64,000 bases of DNA from CAVVXX01 sp963707975. GTDB lineage: Bacteria > Pseudomonadota > Alphaproteobacteria > Micropepsales > Micropepsaceae. Both the position numbers and the translations under genes were made by a program. Below, piece by piece: positions 54,701 to 61,545 of this stretch. Below the pieces are notes generated by a model. It was given only the letters and a program-made list of their open reading frames with translations, was not told where the DNA came from and searched no databases. The stretch spans positions 372,001 to 436,000 of the forward strand of contig OY970177.1 in assembly GCA_963707975.1 (NCBI GenBank), read 5' to 3'. Numbering within the stretch: position 1 is the stretch's first letter; each line of letters begins with the position of its first letter.

Positions 54701-54850
54701 ATGAACCTACCAGGTCAAGAAATCAGCGGTCCCTTGGCCATTACTGTTCTTGGGGGACTTGCCAGCTCAACAATCCTTAACCTCGTAATGCTGCCCGCGC
54801 TTGCGGCGCGCTACAGTCAAAAAGATCGAAATGTTCTTCTGCCATCCTAG
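51758..54850 (+). CDS. RND transporter, CusA/CzcA-like (heavy-metal efflux type)
   Basis: A 1030-aa protein of full RND length. TM1 (AATTLSLLALMVAAWGAW) precedes FPEFVPSQVTIQTTAPGFTA, the start typical of the HME subfamily. A double porter domain and twelve helices follow. The TM4 segment GVLVDDAVVGIENILRRLR carries the acidic proton-relay residues. The central loop has GPLALAFMLAVMASLIVALT; the C-terminal half contains FGVSARNAILQLAYYEQLV. Together with its adaptor it should export metal ions or drugs from the periplasm by proton antiport. The substrate cannot be read with confidence. Confidence 0.88.
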   Translation: MEWLISLCVRRRAAATTLSLLALMVAAWGAWKAPLDVFPEFVPSQVTIQTTAPGFTAEQVEQLVTHPIEKVLNGSEGVATLRSESVPGLSIVTINFVSGANLYNARQAVTERLTEVTDSLPLGTSLPQLSPLTSSTRDILKVGLVSDVLDAYSLRDTADYIITPRLLALPGVARVNVFGGSVRQIQIQPDPRKLAAFGFTIPDLISAAPAALALRGAGFIDLEGQRVLIQTPTPSPDVSAIGDAILGIRSNTPIRLRDVATIAEEPAQRLGDALIQGRPGVLLALSSQYGTNTLTTTRAVEQVLTKLTPALTARGIAIYPALHQPASFIERALNSLERSLAIGAVLILAALYAFLRDWRSALISFLSIPLSLLAAIAVLDHFGFTLNTMTLSGFVVALGVLVDDAVVGIENILRRLRENSQHMSPRPRTEIIREAALEVHGPIFYATLVVLAVFVPELLSSSVQGRLIGPLALAFMLAVMASLIVALTTTPALSALLLSPKDAHIDPWWLAALKRTQARAIVIIERHLHAALAVVAAVFVGSLLLLPFLGGAFVPEFREGHLVVQVNSNAPGTSLDEMLSLGKRLSRDFLALPYVATVEQQVGRGSNSDDTAGPHQSEFHIELKPDVYVDQDHAEAQLRDILARYPGIQSEVETFLGDRISESLTGETAQVAIKLFGNDLNALDETGARVLQELSHIRGIVDLQFRRQNGTPILGVNIDPGALAAVGIKAQDVLNTLATDYAGTSVGEAYAGTRTVDVVILLSDQLRHLPEQLGELMIGGPFGPVPLASIAHIVPQSGRYSIKHEGGSRLESVTFNVIGRSLQSAVTEAETRLSRASIIPEDVTLGFTGAATAEQATRIELGVYSLFMLVIIIMIMSVGFRWRAHPWLVMTNLPFSLIGGILAIAIFGIGLSLGALVGLVTVFGVSARNAILQLAYYEQLVDVEGDPWTTATVNRGANERLTPILMTALLTALGLAPLALSMNLPGQEISGPLAITVLGGLASSTILNLVMLPALAARYSQKDRNVLLPS

Positions 54851-55012
54851 AGTCCTGGGAGACTTTATTAACGGCCTCCCCTGCTCTGCGCAGCAGCCAT
54901 CCACAGTAGGAAAGTCTTTTAGATTTTGCAGCGGCAGTAAAACCTGGTGAACTCATGGGATAAACCGGCAATCTGCCTTCTGCATATAGGAGACTGCGCT
55001 GGATCACTGACT

Positions 55013-55106
55013 GTGAACGATGATCACAGGAAAAGCCTGTGAGCACCGTTCACGTGTTATCTTGACATTGTGAGCGTAGTTCATAATAACTGTGACCGTC
55101 GCTCAC
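55013..55106 (+). promoter_or_regulatory. Four 15-bp GTGA-N7-TCAC operators over the promoter of the HTH/repeat gene
   Basis: Sites: GTGAACGATGATCAC (55013-55027), GTGAGCACCGTTCAC (55039-55053), GTGAGCGTAGTTCAT (55070-55084, one arm imperfect) and GTGACCGTCGCTCAC (55092-55106). Site 3 fills the spacer of the promoter at 55062-55089 and site 4 lies at its expected transcription start. Centres are 26, 31 and 22 bp apart. The arrangement is that of a repressor operator array. The HTH domain encoded 30 bp downstream is the obvious candidate binder. Confidence 0.75.
55062..55089 (+). promoter_or_regulatory. Sigma-70-type promoter of the HTH/repeat gene
   Basis: TTGACA at 55062-55067 (consensus -35), a 16-bp spacer and TAATAA at 55084-55089. 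Operator site 3 occupies the spacer. Confidence 0.6.
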
Positions 55107-55135
55107 ATTCGAATTGACAAGGGCGAGTGAGGGAA

Positions 55136-57154
55136 ATGGTCAACAGCAGCACGCCACATGCCGATTTGGTCGGCATTAATGAGATCGCGGAGATGGCCGG
55201 GGTTTCCCGCCAGGCTGTTGCAAATTGGCGTGTGCGTTTTGCTAATTTTCCCATGCCAGTCGCAGAGCTTAAAGCAGGACCCATCTTCGATCGAGTGAGG
55301 GTGCGGGAGTGGCTTGACACAAGAAGTAGACAAGCAGTCCACGTCCAATCGGCGATTCCCAGTACATCTAAAAACAGGAGCGAGGAACAAATGAGCAAAC
55401 ATACTAAGAAGATTTTGTACGCGGGCGGAAGCCTGGCCGTTGTTGCTGGCGGGGTCCTTCTCGCGAGCGCGATATATCCGCCAATTGGAGCCAGTATCAT
55501 GGGCACAATAGTTGGTGCCCAGCGATATCATGCAAGCCAAGTTTCGGATGCCGATGTGGGCCTTGGCGACACCAGCGTTGCCCAGCTCATGCAGACGGAT
55601 GCTTTTCAGCTGATGGTCAAGGATCCATCGTTCCAAAAGCTTGCATCTGATCCCGGCTTTATGGCCCTAGCGCAAAACTCACAGGCGTTATCAGCCATGA
55701 CACACTCGCCAAGCGCTTTTTCAGCTCTGGCTCAGAACGCCCAAGCATTTTCCGCTATAGCCCATAACGCCCAGGCTTTCTCGGCACTCTCTAACAATGC
55801 TCAGGCGATGTCGGCGCTTTCGAATGCTCAGGCCATGTCGGCATTGGCCTCCAATGCCCAGGCGTTTTCGGCACTGGCTAGCAATGCACAGGCCTTCGCA
55901 GCGATTGCCAGCAACGCCCAGGCTTTCTCGGCACTCTCTAACAATGCTCAGGCGATGTCGGCGCTTTCGAATGCTCAGGCCATGTCGGCATTGGCCTCCA
56001 ATGCCCAGGCTTTTTCGGCACTGGCTAGCAATGCACAGGCCTTCGCAGCGATTGCCAGCAACGCCCAGGCTTTCTCGGCACTCTCTAACAATGCTCAGGC
56101 GATGTCGGCGCTTTCGAATGCTCAGGCCATGTCGGCATTGGCCTCCAATGCCCAAGCGTTCACTGCTCTCGCAGCGCAGCCCCAAGCATTGGCCGCAATG
56201 GTAGACCACGCTCAGGCCTTCTCGGCACTCGCAGCCCATAGTCAGGCGTTTGCGGCTATGGCAGCGAATGCTCAAGCCTTCGCACAATTTGCTAACAATG
56301 CGCAGGCTTTTCAGGCGGCGGCTCAGAGTGCATCTCTCGCGGCCATGGCCTCCAATGCACAGGCCTTCCAAGCTTTAGCGAGCGATTTAAAGGCGATGAA
56401 CGCCCTTAAGAGTGACGCGCAGGCCTTCAGTGCTCTGGCCAACAACGCTCAGGCATTTGCGGCCCTGGCCAGCAATGCTCAAGCCTTCGCTGCCTTAGCA
56501 AGCAATTCGCAGGCATTTGCCGCGATGGCCACCAACGTCCAGGCGTTTTCGGCACTGGCTAGCAATGCACAGGCCTTCGCAGCGATTGCCAGCAACGCCC
56601 AGGCTTTCTCGGCACTCTCTAACAATGCTCAGGCGATGTCGGCGCTTTCGAATGCTCAGGCCATGTCGGCATTGGCCTCCAATGCCCAGGCGTTTTCGGC
56701 ACTGGCTAGCAATGCACAGGCCTTCGCAGCGATTGCCAGCAACGCCCAGGCTTTCTCGGCACTCTCTAACAATGCTCAGGCGATGTCGGCGCTTTCGAAT
56801 GCTCAGGCCATGTCGGCATTGGCCTCCAATGCCCAGGCTTTTTCGGCACTGGCTAGCAATGCACAGGCCTTCGCAGCGATTGCCAGCAACGCCCAGGCTT
56901 TCTCGGCACTCTCTAACAATGCTCAGGCGATGTCGGCGCTTTCGAATGCTCAGGCCATGTCGGCATTGGCCTCCAATGCCCAAGCGTTTTCGGCACTGGC
57001 TAGTAATGCACGGGCAATGTCTGCGCTTGCCAACAATGCCCAGGCGTTCAATGCGGTGGCAGCTCAACCAGCCTTTGCGGCCTTGGCCTCAAGCCCGGCC
57101 TTCGCTGCACTTGCGGGCAGCCCAAGCTTTGCTGCAGCAATAAACGAACACTAA
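55136..57154 (+). CDS. Membrane-tethered helix-turn-helix protein with NAQAF decapeptide repeats
   Basis: A 672-aa protein from ATG 55136 (GAGTGAGGGAA upstream). Residues ~10-62 are an AlpA/MerR-like HTH: LVGINEIAEMAGVSRQAVAN, then FPMPVAELKAG and VREWL. A Ser/Gln-rich linker follows. Residues ~91-128 hold a membrane helix after basic HTKK (ILYAGGSLAVVAGGVLLASA). From ~155 to the end, about 50 ten-residue repeats occur: degenerate DPGFMALA-type at the ends, NAQAFSALAS-type in the middle. Predicted topology: HTH in the cytoplasm, repeats in the periplasm. A strong internal start at 55391 could make a version without the HTH. The role, as a tethered repressor of its own promoter, is inferred. 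Confidence 0.8.
   Translation: MVNSSTPHADLVGINEIAEMAGVSRQAVANWRVRFANFPMPVAELKAGPIFDRVRVREWLDTRSRQAVHVQSAIPSTSKNRSEEQMSKHTKKILYAGGSLAVVAGGVLLASAIYPPIGASIMGTIVGAQRYHASQVSDADVGLGDTSVAQLMQTDAFQLMVKDPSFQKLASDPGFMALAQNSQALSAMTHSPSAFSALAQNAQAFSAIAHNAQAFSALSNNAQAMSALSNAQAMSALASNAQAFSALASNAQAFAAIASNAQAFSALSNNAQAMSALSNAQAMSALASNAQAFSALASNAQAFAAIASNAQAFSALSNNAQAMSALSNAQAMSALASNAQAFTALAAQPQALAAMVDHAQAFSALAAHSQAFAAMAANAQAFAQFANNAQAFQAAAQSASLAAMASNAQAFQALASDLKAMNALKSDAQAFSALANNAQAFAALASNAQAFAALASNSQAFAAMATNVQAFSALASNAQAFAAIASNAQAFSALSNNAQAMSALSNAQAMSALASNAQAFSALASNAQAFAAIASNAQAFSALSNNAQAMSALSNAQAMSALASNAQAFSALASNAQAFAAIASNAQAFSALSNNAQAMSALSNAQAMSALASNAQAFSALASNARAMSALANNAQAFNAVAAQPAFAALASSPAFAALAGSPSFAAAINEH
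55861..56154 (+). repeat. Two 147-bp units of the coding repeat, array 1
   Basis: Near-identical units start at 55861 and 56008, each coding 49 residues (four decapeptides and one nonapeptide). A partial third lies just upstream (55774-55860). Confidence 0.9.
56542..56982 (+). repeat. Three 147-bp units of the coding repeat, array 2
   Basis: Units start at 56542, 56689 and 56836 and are almost the same DNA as array 1, from which they are separated by ~390 bp of diverged decapeptide repeats. Confidence 0.9.
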
Positions 57155-57178
57155 AAAACTCAATCTCTGATTGGGCTT

Positions 57179-57211
57179 AGCCACCCGCCCCCTGGCGGGT
57201 GGCTTTTTTTT
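57179..57211 (+). terminator. Strong rho-independent terminator after the repeat gene
   Basis: Perfect 11-bp stem AGCCACCCGCC (57179-57189) and GGCGGGTGGCT (57194-57204), CCCT loop, then a run of T. It separates the HTH/repeat gene from the metalloprotease gene. Confidence 0.95.
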
Positions 57212-57283
57212 GCTCGCTCTCGGGTGCACACTTCCTGAAATACAAAGGCTCAGAGCCTTATTCGGGGATTGTGGGGGGGCCGT

Positions 57284-60229
57284 ATGCAATCACGCACGGC
57301 GTGTTTAAGCATCATTTTGGCATTGTCAGGTGGTTCTGCTTTCGGGGCATCGATAGATCTCAATAAGCTCGAGACCGATGATCTCAGGCTAGTTTATTTT
57401 GATCCCGCCGAAACCTATCTGACGCCCTACGTCTCACGCGCCTTTGAAAATTCCTTCGCTGCGCAGCGCAAGAATTTTGACTGGACCCCGTGGGAAAGGA
57501 CTACCGTTCTGCTCAAGGATTTCTCCGATTACGGCAATGCTGCTGCTCGCGCGGTGCCTAACGATTCCATACTTATCGATGTGTCGCCACTTAGCCAGGA
57601 ATTTGAAACCTTTTCTCCGGGAGAACGCTTTTTCACTATCCTAAATCATGAGCTCGTGCATGTCGCCCAGCAGGATGTCTGGAATAGCCAGGATGCTTGG
57701 TGGCGAGATTTCTTTCACGGCAAACCATTGCCGCTCGAAAAGCATCCTGAGTCGATTCTCTACAATTATCTGACCGCGCCACGCAGTAACTCTCCTCGCT
57801 GGTATCTCGAAGGAGGTGCGGTGTTCATGGAGACCTGGATGGGAGGCGGCTTGGGTCGCGCAAATGGCGGATATGACGAAATGGTGTTCCGCGCCATGGT
57901 TCGCGACAATGCCAAATTTTATGATCCTGTCAGTCTGGAATCGGTTGGTATTTCTGCTGACTTTCAGGTTGGCGTGAACGATTATCTCTATGGCACGCGC
58001 TTTCTAAGTTATCTAGCGATGACATATGCGCCGGAAAAAGTTCTCGAATGGCAAAAACGAGGCGAGGGCAGCGATCGCTATTATGCGAATCAATTCGAAA
58101 AAGTGTTTGGTAAACCCCTTGATGCCGCTTGGGACGACTGGATCACCTTTGAGCATAAATTCCAACAGGCCAATCTGGCATCGGTGCGGAAGTTTCCTCT
58201 GACCTCAACCCGCCGCCTGATTGACCGCGCGCTGGGCTCTGTTTCGCGCTCATTTTACGATCCAAAGACGCAAAGCCTAATTGGTGGTTTCCGTTATCCT
58301 GGCGTCCTTGCTGAGATTGGCGTCATCTCGCTTAAGGACGGGAAAATTCGCCACCTCAATTACATTCAAAACCCCATGCTGTACCGCGTGGTGTCGATGG
58401 CATATGACCCACAAAGCAACCAAGTCTGGTACGCGCCCAATAACACCGCTTACCGTGACCTGGTGCAAGTCGATGTCGCCACTGGAGACAGCAAAATGCT
58501 CATCCGCGCCGGGCGAATCGGTGACCTCGTGTTCAATCCGCAGGATCGCTCCCTTTGGGGTCTTCGCCATGTCAATGGCTTGGTGACCCTCGTGCGTATT
58601 CCACCACCCTATAACAACTGGAACCAGATCCACACATTCCCTTATGGCACTATCCCGTTTGATCCCGACATCTCGCCAGACGGCCAGCTTCTCTCTGTCT
58701 CGGTTGGAGAAATCAATGGGGATCAAAGCGTACGCATCTATCGCTTGCAGGATTTGATGAACGGGAGCGCCAAGGAAATCGCCAAGTTTGCGCTCGGCCA
58801 GTCCACGCCTGAAGGCTTCGTATTTTCGCCAGACGGACGTTATCTCTTCGGCAGTTCCTATTACACCGGCGTGTCGAACATCTATCGTTATGAAATTGCA
58901 ACCGGAAAAATTGAAGCGGTTAGCAACGCCGACACTGGCTTTTTCCGACCGATCCCCAGAGCTGACGGTTCTTTGATCGTGTTTGAATATACGGGAGAAG
59001 GTTTCACCCCAGTCGTCATTGACCCCAAGCCACTCAATGATTTGGGTACCATCAAATTTCTGGGGACCGAAATCGCTAACCAGCATCCGATTGTCAAAAC
59101 TTGGGCGGTCGGTTCGCCATCGAAGATTCCTATCGATTCGATGATCACCGAGCGCGGCAAGTATGTCCCGTTGGATGAGATGAGAATAGGCGCGACCTAT
59201 CCGGTGATAGAAGGCTACAAGGGGCACGGCGCGATAGGATGGCACTTAATCGTCGAAGATCCGCTGCAATTAAACCAACTCTTCGCGACCTTTGCATATT
59301 CACCCCAAACTGCACGCGGGGAGGAACGCTGGCATGTCGACATTGACTATCATAACGTCAATTGGCGGTTTCATTACTGGCACAATGATGCAAACTTCTA
59401 TGATTTGTTTGGACCAATTGAACGCGCGCGCAAGGGAGATGCATTCTTCGTGGGTTATAAGGATCCCCTAATATATGATCCCCCGCGCACACTCGATCTC
59501 AGTGCAGATGTCACCTATTACAACGGATTGGATACTTTGCCTGGCGCCCAGAATATCCATGGGCTTGGCCTCGATAAGAATATCGCTGAAGCCAATTTAG
59601 GTCTGAAATACAGCAACACAGACAAATCATTGGGTGCCGTTGATCATGAGCAAGGCTATGAATGGGACGTACTGGCGACCGAGGACTACGCCCAAAACGA
59701 AGCTGAATCGTTTCCCAAAATACGCGCCGGCGTCAACTTTGGTTTCGCGCTTCCCTGGAACCATTCTTCCCTGTGGCTCTATAGTGCCGCTGGCACGGGG
59801 ACAGGCGATCGGGCTAACCCTCTCGACTATTATTATTTCGGCAGTTTCGAAAACAATTTCGTTGATGACGGAGAAGTAAAACGATACCGCCAGTATGACA
59901 GCTTTCCGGGATTTGACATCGACGCAATAGCCGCGCGAAGCTTTGTCAAATCTGTCTTCGAATGGAATTTACCCCCGGTTCGTTTCGAAGACGTCGGCAC
60001 GGCGAGTTTCTATCTGAGCTCCGCGCGAACAGCGTTATTTACAGGCATGATGGTGGCCGATCCAGGATCAACTACCCAGCGGACACTCAACAATGTGGGA
60101 CTTCAGATCGATTGGAACTTCACTGTAGCCCTTCGCTTGCCGATGACATTATCGATGGGCTATGCAGCGGGCATCGAACACAGCAAAGTGGGGCGTAATG
60201 AGTTTATGGCATCATTGAAAATAATGTGA
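57284..60229 (+). CDS. Exported zinc metalloprotease-like protein with beta-propeller and C-terminal barrel
   Basis: A 981-aa protein from ATG 57284 (leader GTGGGGGGGCCGT). The signal peptide is residues ~1-22 (ACLSIILALSGGSAFGA). A gluzincin-like domain (~30-290) has NHELVHVAQQD (His 122, Glu 123, His 126) and WYLEGGAVFMETW, where the third ligand is expected. The middle (~310-620) has WD40/TolB-like blades (FNPQDRSLWGLRHVNGLVTL, FSPDGRYLFGSSYYTGVSNI YRYE). The last ~300 residues are amphipathic strands typical of an outer-membrane barrel (FRFHYWHNDANFYDLFGP-like), ending SKVGRNEFMASLKIM. It probably sits in the outer membrane with the protease in the periplasm. It is 36 bp upstream of the PrsW-type gene. 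Confidence 0.75.
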   Translation: MQSRTACLSIILALSGGSAFGASIDLNKLETDDLRLVYFDPAETYLTPYVSRAFENSFAAQRKNFDWTPWERTTVLLKDFSDYGNAAARAVPNDSILIDVSPLSQEFETFSPGERFFTILNHELVHVAQQDVWNSQDAWWRDFFHGKPLPLEKHPESILYNYLTAPRSNSPRWYLEGGAVFMETWMGGGLGRANGGYDEMVFRAMVRDNAKFYDPVSLESVGISADFQVGVNDYLYGTRFLSYLAMTYAPEKVLEWQKRGEGSDRYYANQFEKVFGKPLDAAWDDWITFEHKFQQANLASVRKFPLTSTRRLIDRALGSVSRSFYDPKTQSLIGGFRYPGVLAEIGVISLKDGKIRHLNYIQNPMLYRVVSMAYDPQSNQVWYAPNNTAYRDLVQVDVATGDSKMLIRAGRIGDLVFNPQDRSLWGLRHVNGLVTLVRIPPPYNNWNQIHTFPYGTIPFDPDISPDGQLLSVSVGEINGDQSVRIYRLQDLMNGSAKEIAKFALGQSTPEGFVFSPDGRYLFGSSYYTGVSNIYRYEIATGKIEAVSNADTGFFRPIPRADGSLIVFEYTGEGFTPVVIDPKPLNDLGTIKFLGTEIANQHPIVKTWAVGSPSKIPIDSMITERGKYVPLDEMRIGATYPVIEGYKGHGAIGWHLIVEDPLQLNQLFATFAYSPQTARGEERWHVDIDYHNVNWRFHYWHNDANFYDLFGPIERARKGDAFFVGYKDPLIYDPPRTLDLSADVTYYNGLDTLPGAQNIHGLGLDKNIAEANLGLKYSNTDKSLGAVDHEQGYEWDVLATEDYAQNEAESFPKIRAGVNFGFALPWNHSSLWLYSAAGTGTGDRANPLDYYYFGSFENNFVDDGEVKRYRQYDSFPGFDIDAIAARSFVKSVFEWNLPPVRFEDVGTASFYLSSARTALFTGMMVADPGSTTQRTLNNVGLQIDWNFTVALRLPMTLSMGYAAGIEHSKVGRNEFMASLKIM

Positions 60230-60265
60230 TCAAATGATGCTTCCAGAAGCGGATAATCGGCGACT

Positions 60266-61333
60266 ATGTCATTAGATTCCATCGTTTCTATTATGGAAAA
60301 AGCACCTCTTGGCTTGTCGCCAGTGCTGCTCTTCCTTCTCGTGCTGCTTTACCTCGATAGCTGGAAGCTGGTGGACTTCTTCACCGTCTTAGAAATGCTT
60401 CTTATCGGTGGTTTGCTTGCCATCATAAGTTACGTAGTCAATGCAGCGACAATGAGTTGGTTGCATCTCGATTTCGCGACCTACGGCCGGTACCATGCCC
60501 CGGTTTTCGAAGAATGTTTAAAGGCCAGCATTCTGGTCTATTTATTCATCAGAAATCGAATCGGTTTCATGGTCGATGCTGCAATCATTGGATTTGCGAT
60601 CGGGGCCGGATTTGGAGTAGTAGAAAACATAATTTATTTGCACGAATTTCCGCACGCGAATATTGGCGTTTGGATTGCCCGCGGTTTCGGAACAGCACTT
60701 ATGCATGGCGGAACAACGGCAATATTTGGAGTGCTTGCTCAGTCGCTAACTGAGAGGCGCTCCACATTTAATCCATTATTTTACCTGCCAGGATTATTGA
60801 TCGCCATATTGATACACAGCGATTTTAACAATGCTGCAGATGCCCCACTTATCGCCATTGCGATCGCTCTGATACTTCTGCCTCTGGCGTTGTTCTTGGC
60901 CTTTGCCAAGAGCGAACATGCAATCCACAAATGGCTATTCACGGACTTTGAGTCCCATGAACATTTGCTACAGGCCATCGAAAGTGGCGAGTTTGAGCAT
61001 AGCGAGGCTGGACGTTTCATTTTGGATCTTAAAGGCAAATTTGGTGACGTCGCTGTGGCCGCTGTATTTGCCTTCATTCGTCTTCATACTGAGCTGGTGT
61101 TACGTTTTGATAAACTAGAGATGGCACGGGAAATGGGAGAGAAAATTTCCTTTATTCCAGAAGACTGGGAGAAGAATTTTAAAGAATTGCATGCTCTAGA
61201 AGGTAAAATTGGTAAGACAGCCATGTTAGCTGTATGGCCGCATTTACATTTTAGCCGTAAGGAGCTTTGGGAACTATATGAGGTCGAGCTCCAATCACAT
61301 CATCATCACAACGGTTCTCCACATCAACATTAA
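60266..61333 (+). CDS. PrsW-family intramembrane glutamic protease
   Basis: A 355-aa protein with about eight helices. Family motifs: FEECLKASIL (EExxK; Glu 82, Glu 83, Lys 86), GAGFGVVENIIY (Glu 120, Asn 121), ALMHGGTTAIFG (His 147) and LIHSDFNNA (His 184). PrsW cleaves anti-sigma factor RsiW in Bacillus; related proteins process other membrane-bound regulators. A soluble C-terminal domain (~215-340) and a His-rich tail (SHHHHNGSPHQH) are unusual additions. It is an operon with the metalloprotease and lies near a membrane-tethered HTH protein, a plausible substrate. 61334-61545 holds no gene. Confidence 0.88.
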   Translation: MSLDSIVSIMEKAPLGLSPVLLFLLVLLYLDSWKLVDFFTVLEMLLIGGLLAIISYVVNAATMSWLHLDFATYGRYHAPVFEECLKASILVYLFIRNRIGFMVDAAIIGFAIGAGFGVVENIIYLHEFPHANIGVWIARGFGTALMHGGTTAIFGVLAQSLTERRSTFNPLFYLPGLLIAILIHSDFNNAADAPLIAIAIALILLPLALFLAFAKSEHAIHKWLFTDFESHEHLLQAIESGEFEHSEAGRFILDLKGKFGDVAVAAVFAFIRLHTELVLRFDKLEMAREMGEKISFIPEDWEKNFKELHALEGKIGKTAMLAVWPHLHFSRKELWELYEVELQSHHHHNGSPHQH

Positions 61334-61545
61334 GCTGGCTCTATCCATTCATTGAACAAATCGGTCATCGCTTTCCGACCTTGCTGAGAGAGAATGGTCC
61401 GCAAAGATGTTAAGCTGTCTCAGTAGATAAATCTATTATTCAAAAGCAGACGCAGAATATTTCAACCCTGTCCTTGGGTCGAGCCAAGGCTTCGAGCGTC
61501 CATAATGAGTAACCCAATGAATTCTTGGTCAGACTAAGAAACAAA

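Noticed and set aside
55774..57010. CRISPR-like array
   Set aside because: Repeats are contiguous and in coding frame with no unique spacers. No CRISPR array or cas gene was seen anywhere in the window.
55721..57143. Long alternative-frame and antisense frames across the NAQAF repeats (Arg/His/Cys-rich)
   Set aside because: They exist because a repeated DNA unit without stops in one frame often lacks them in others. Ribosome-binding site, domain structure and terminator support only the sense frame.
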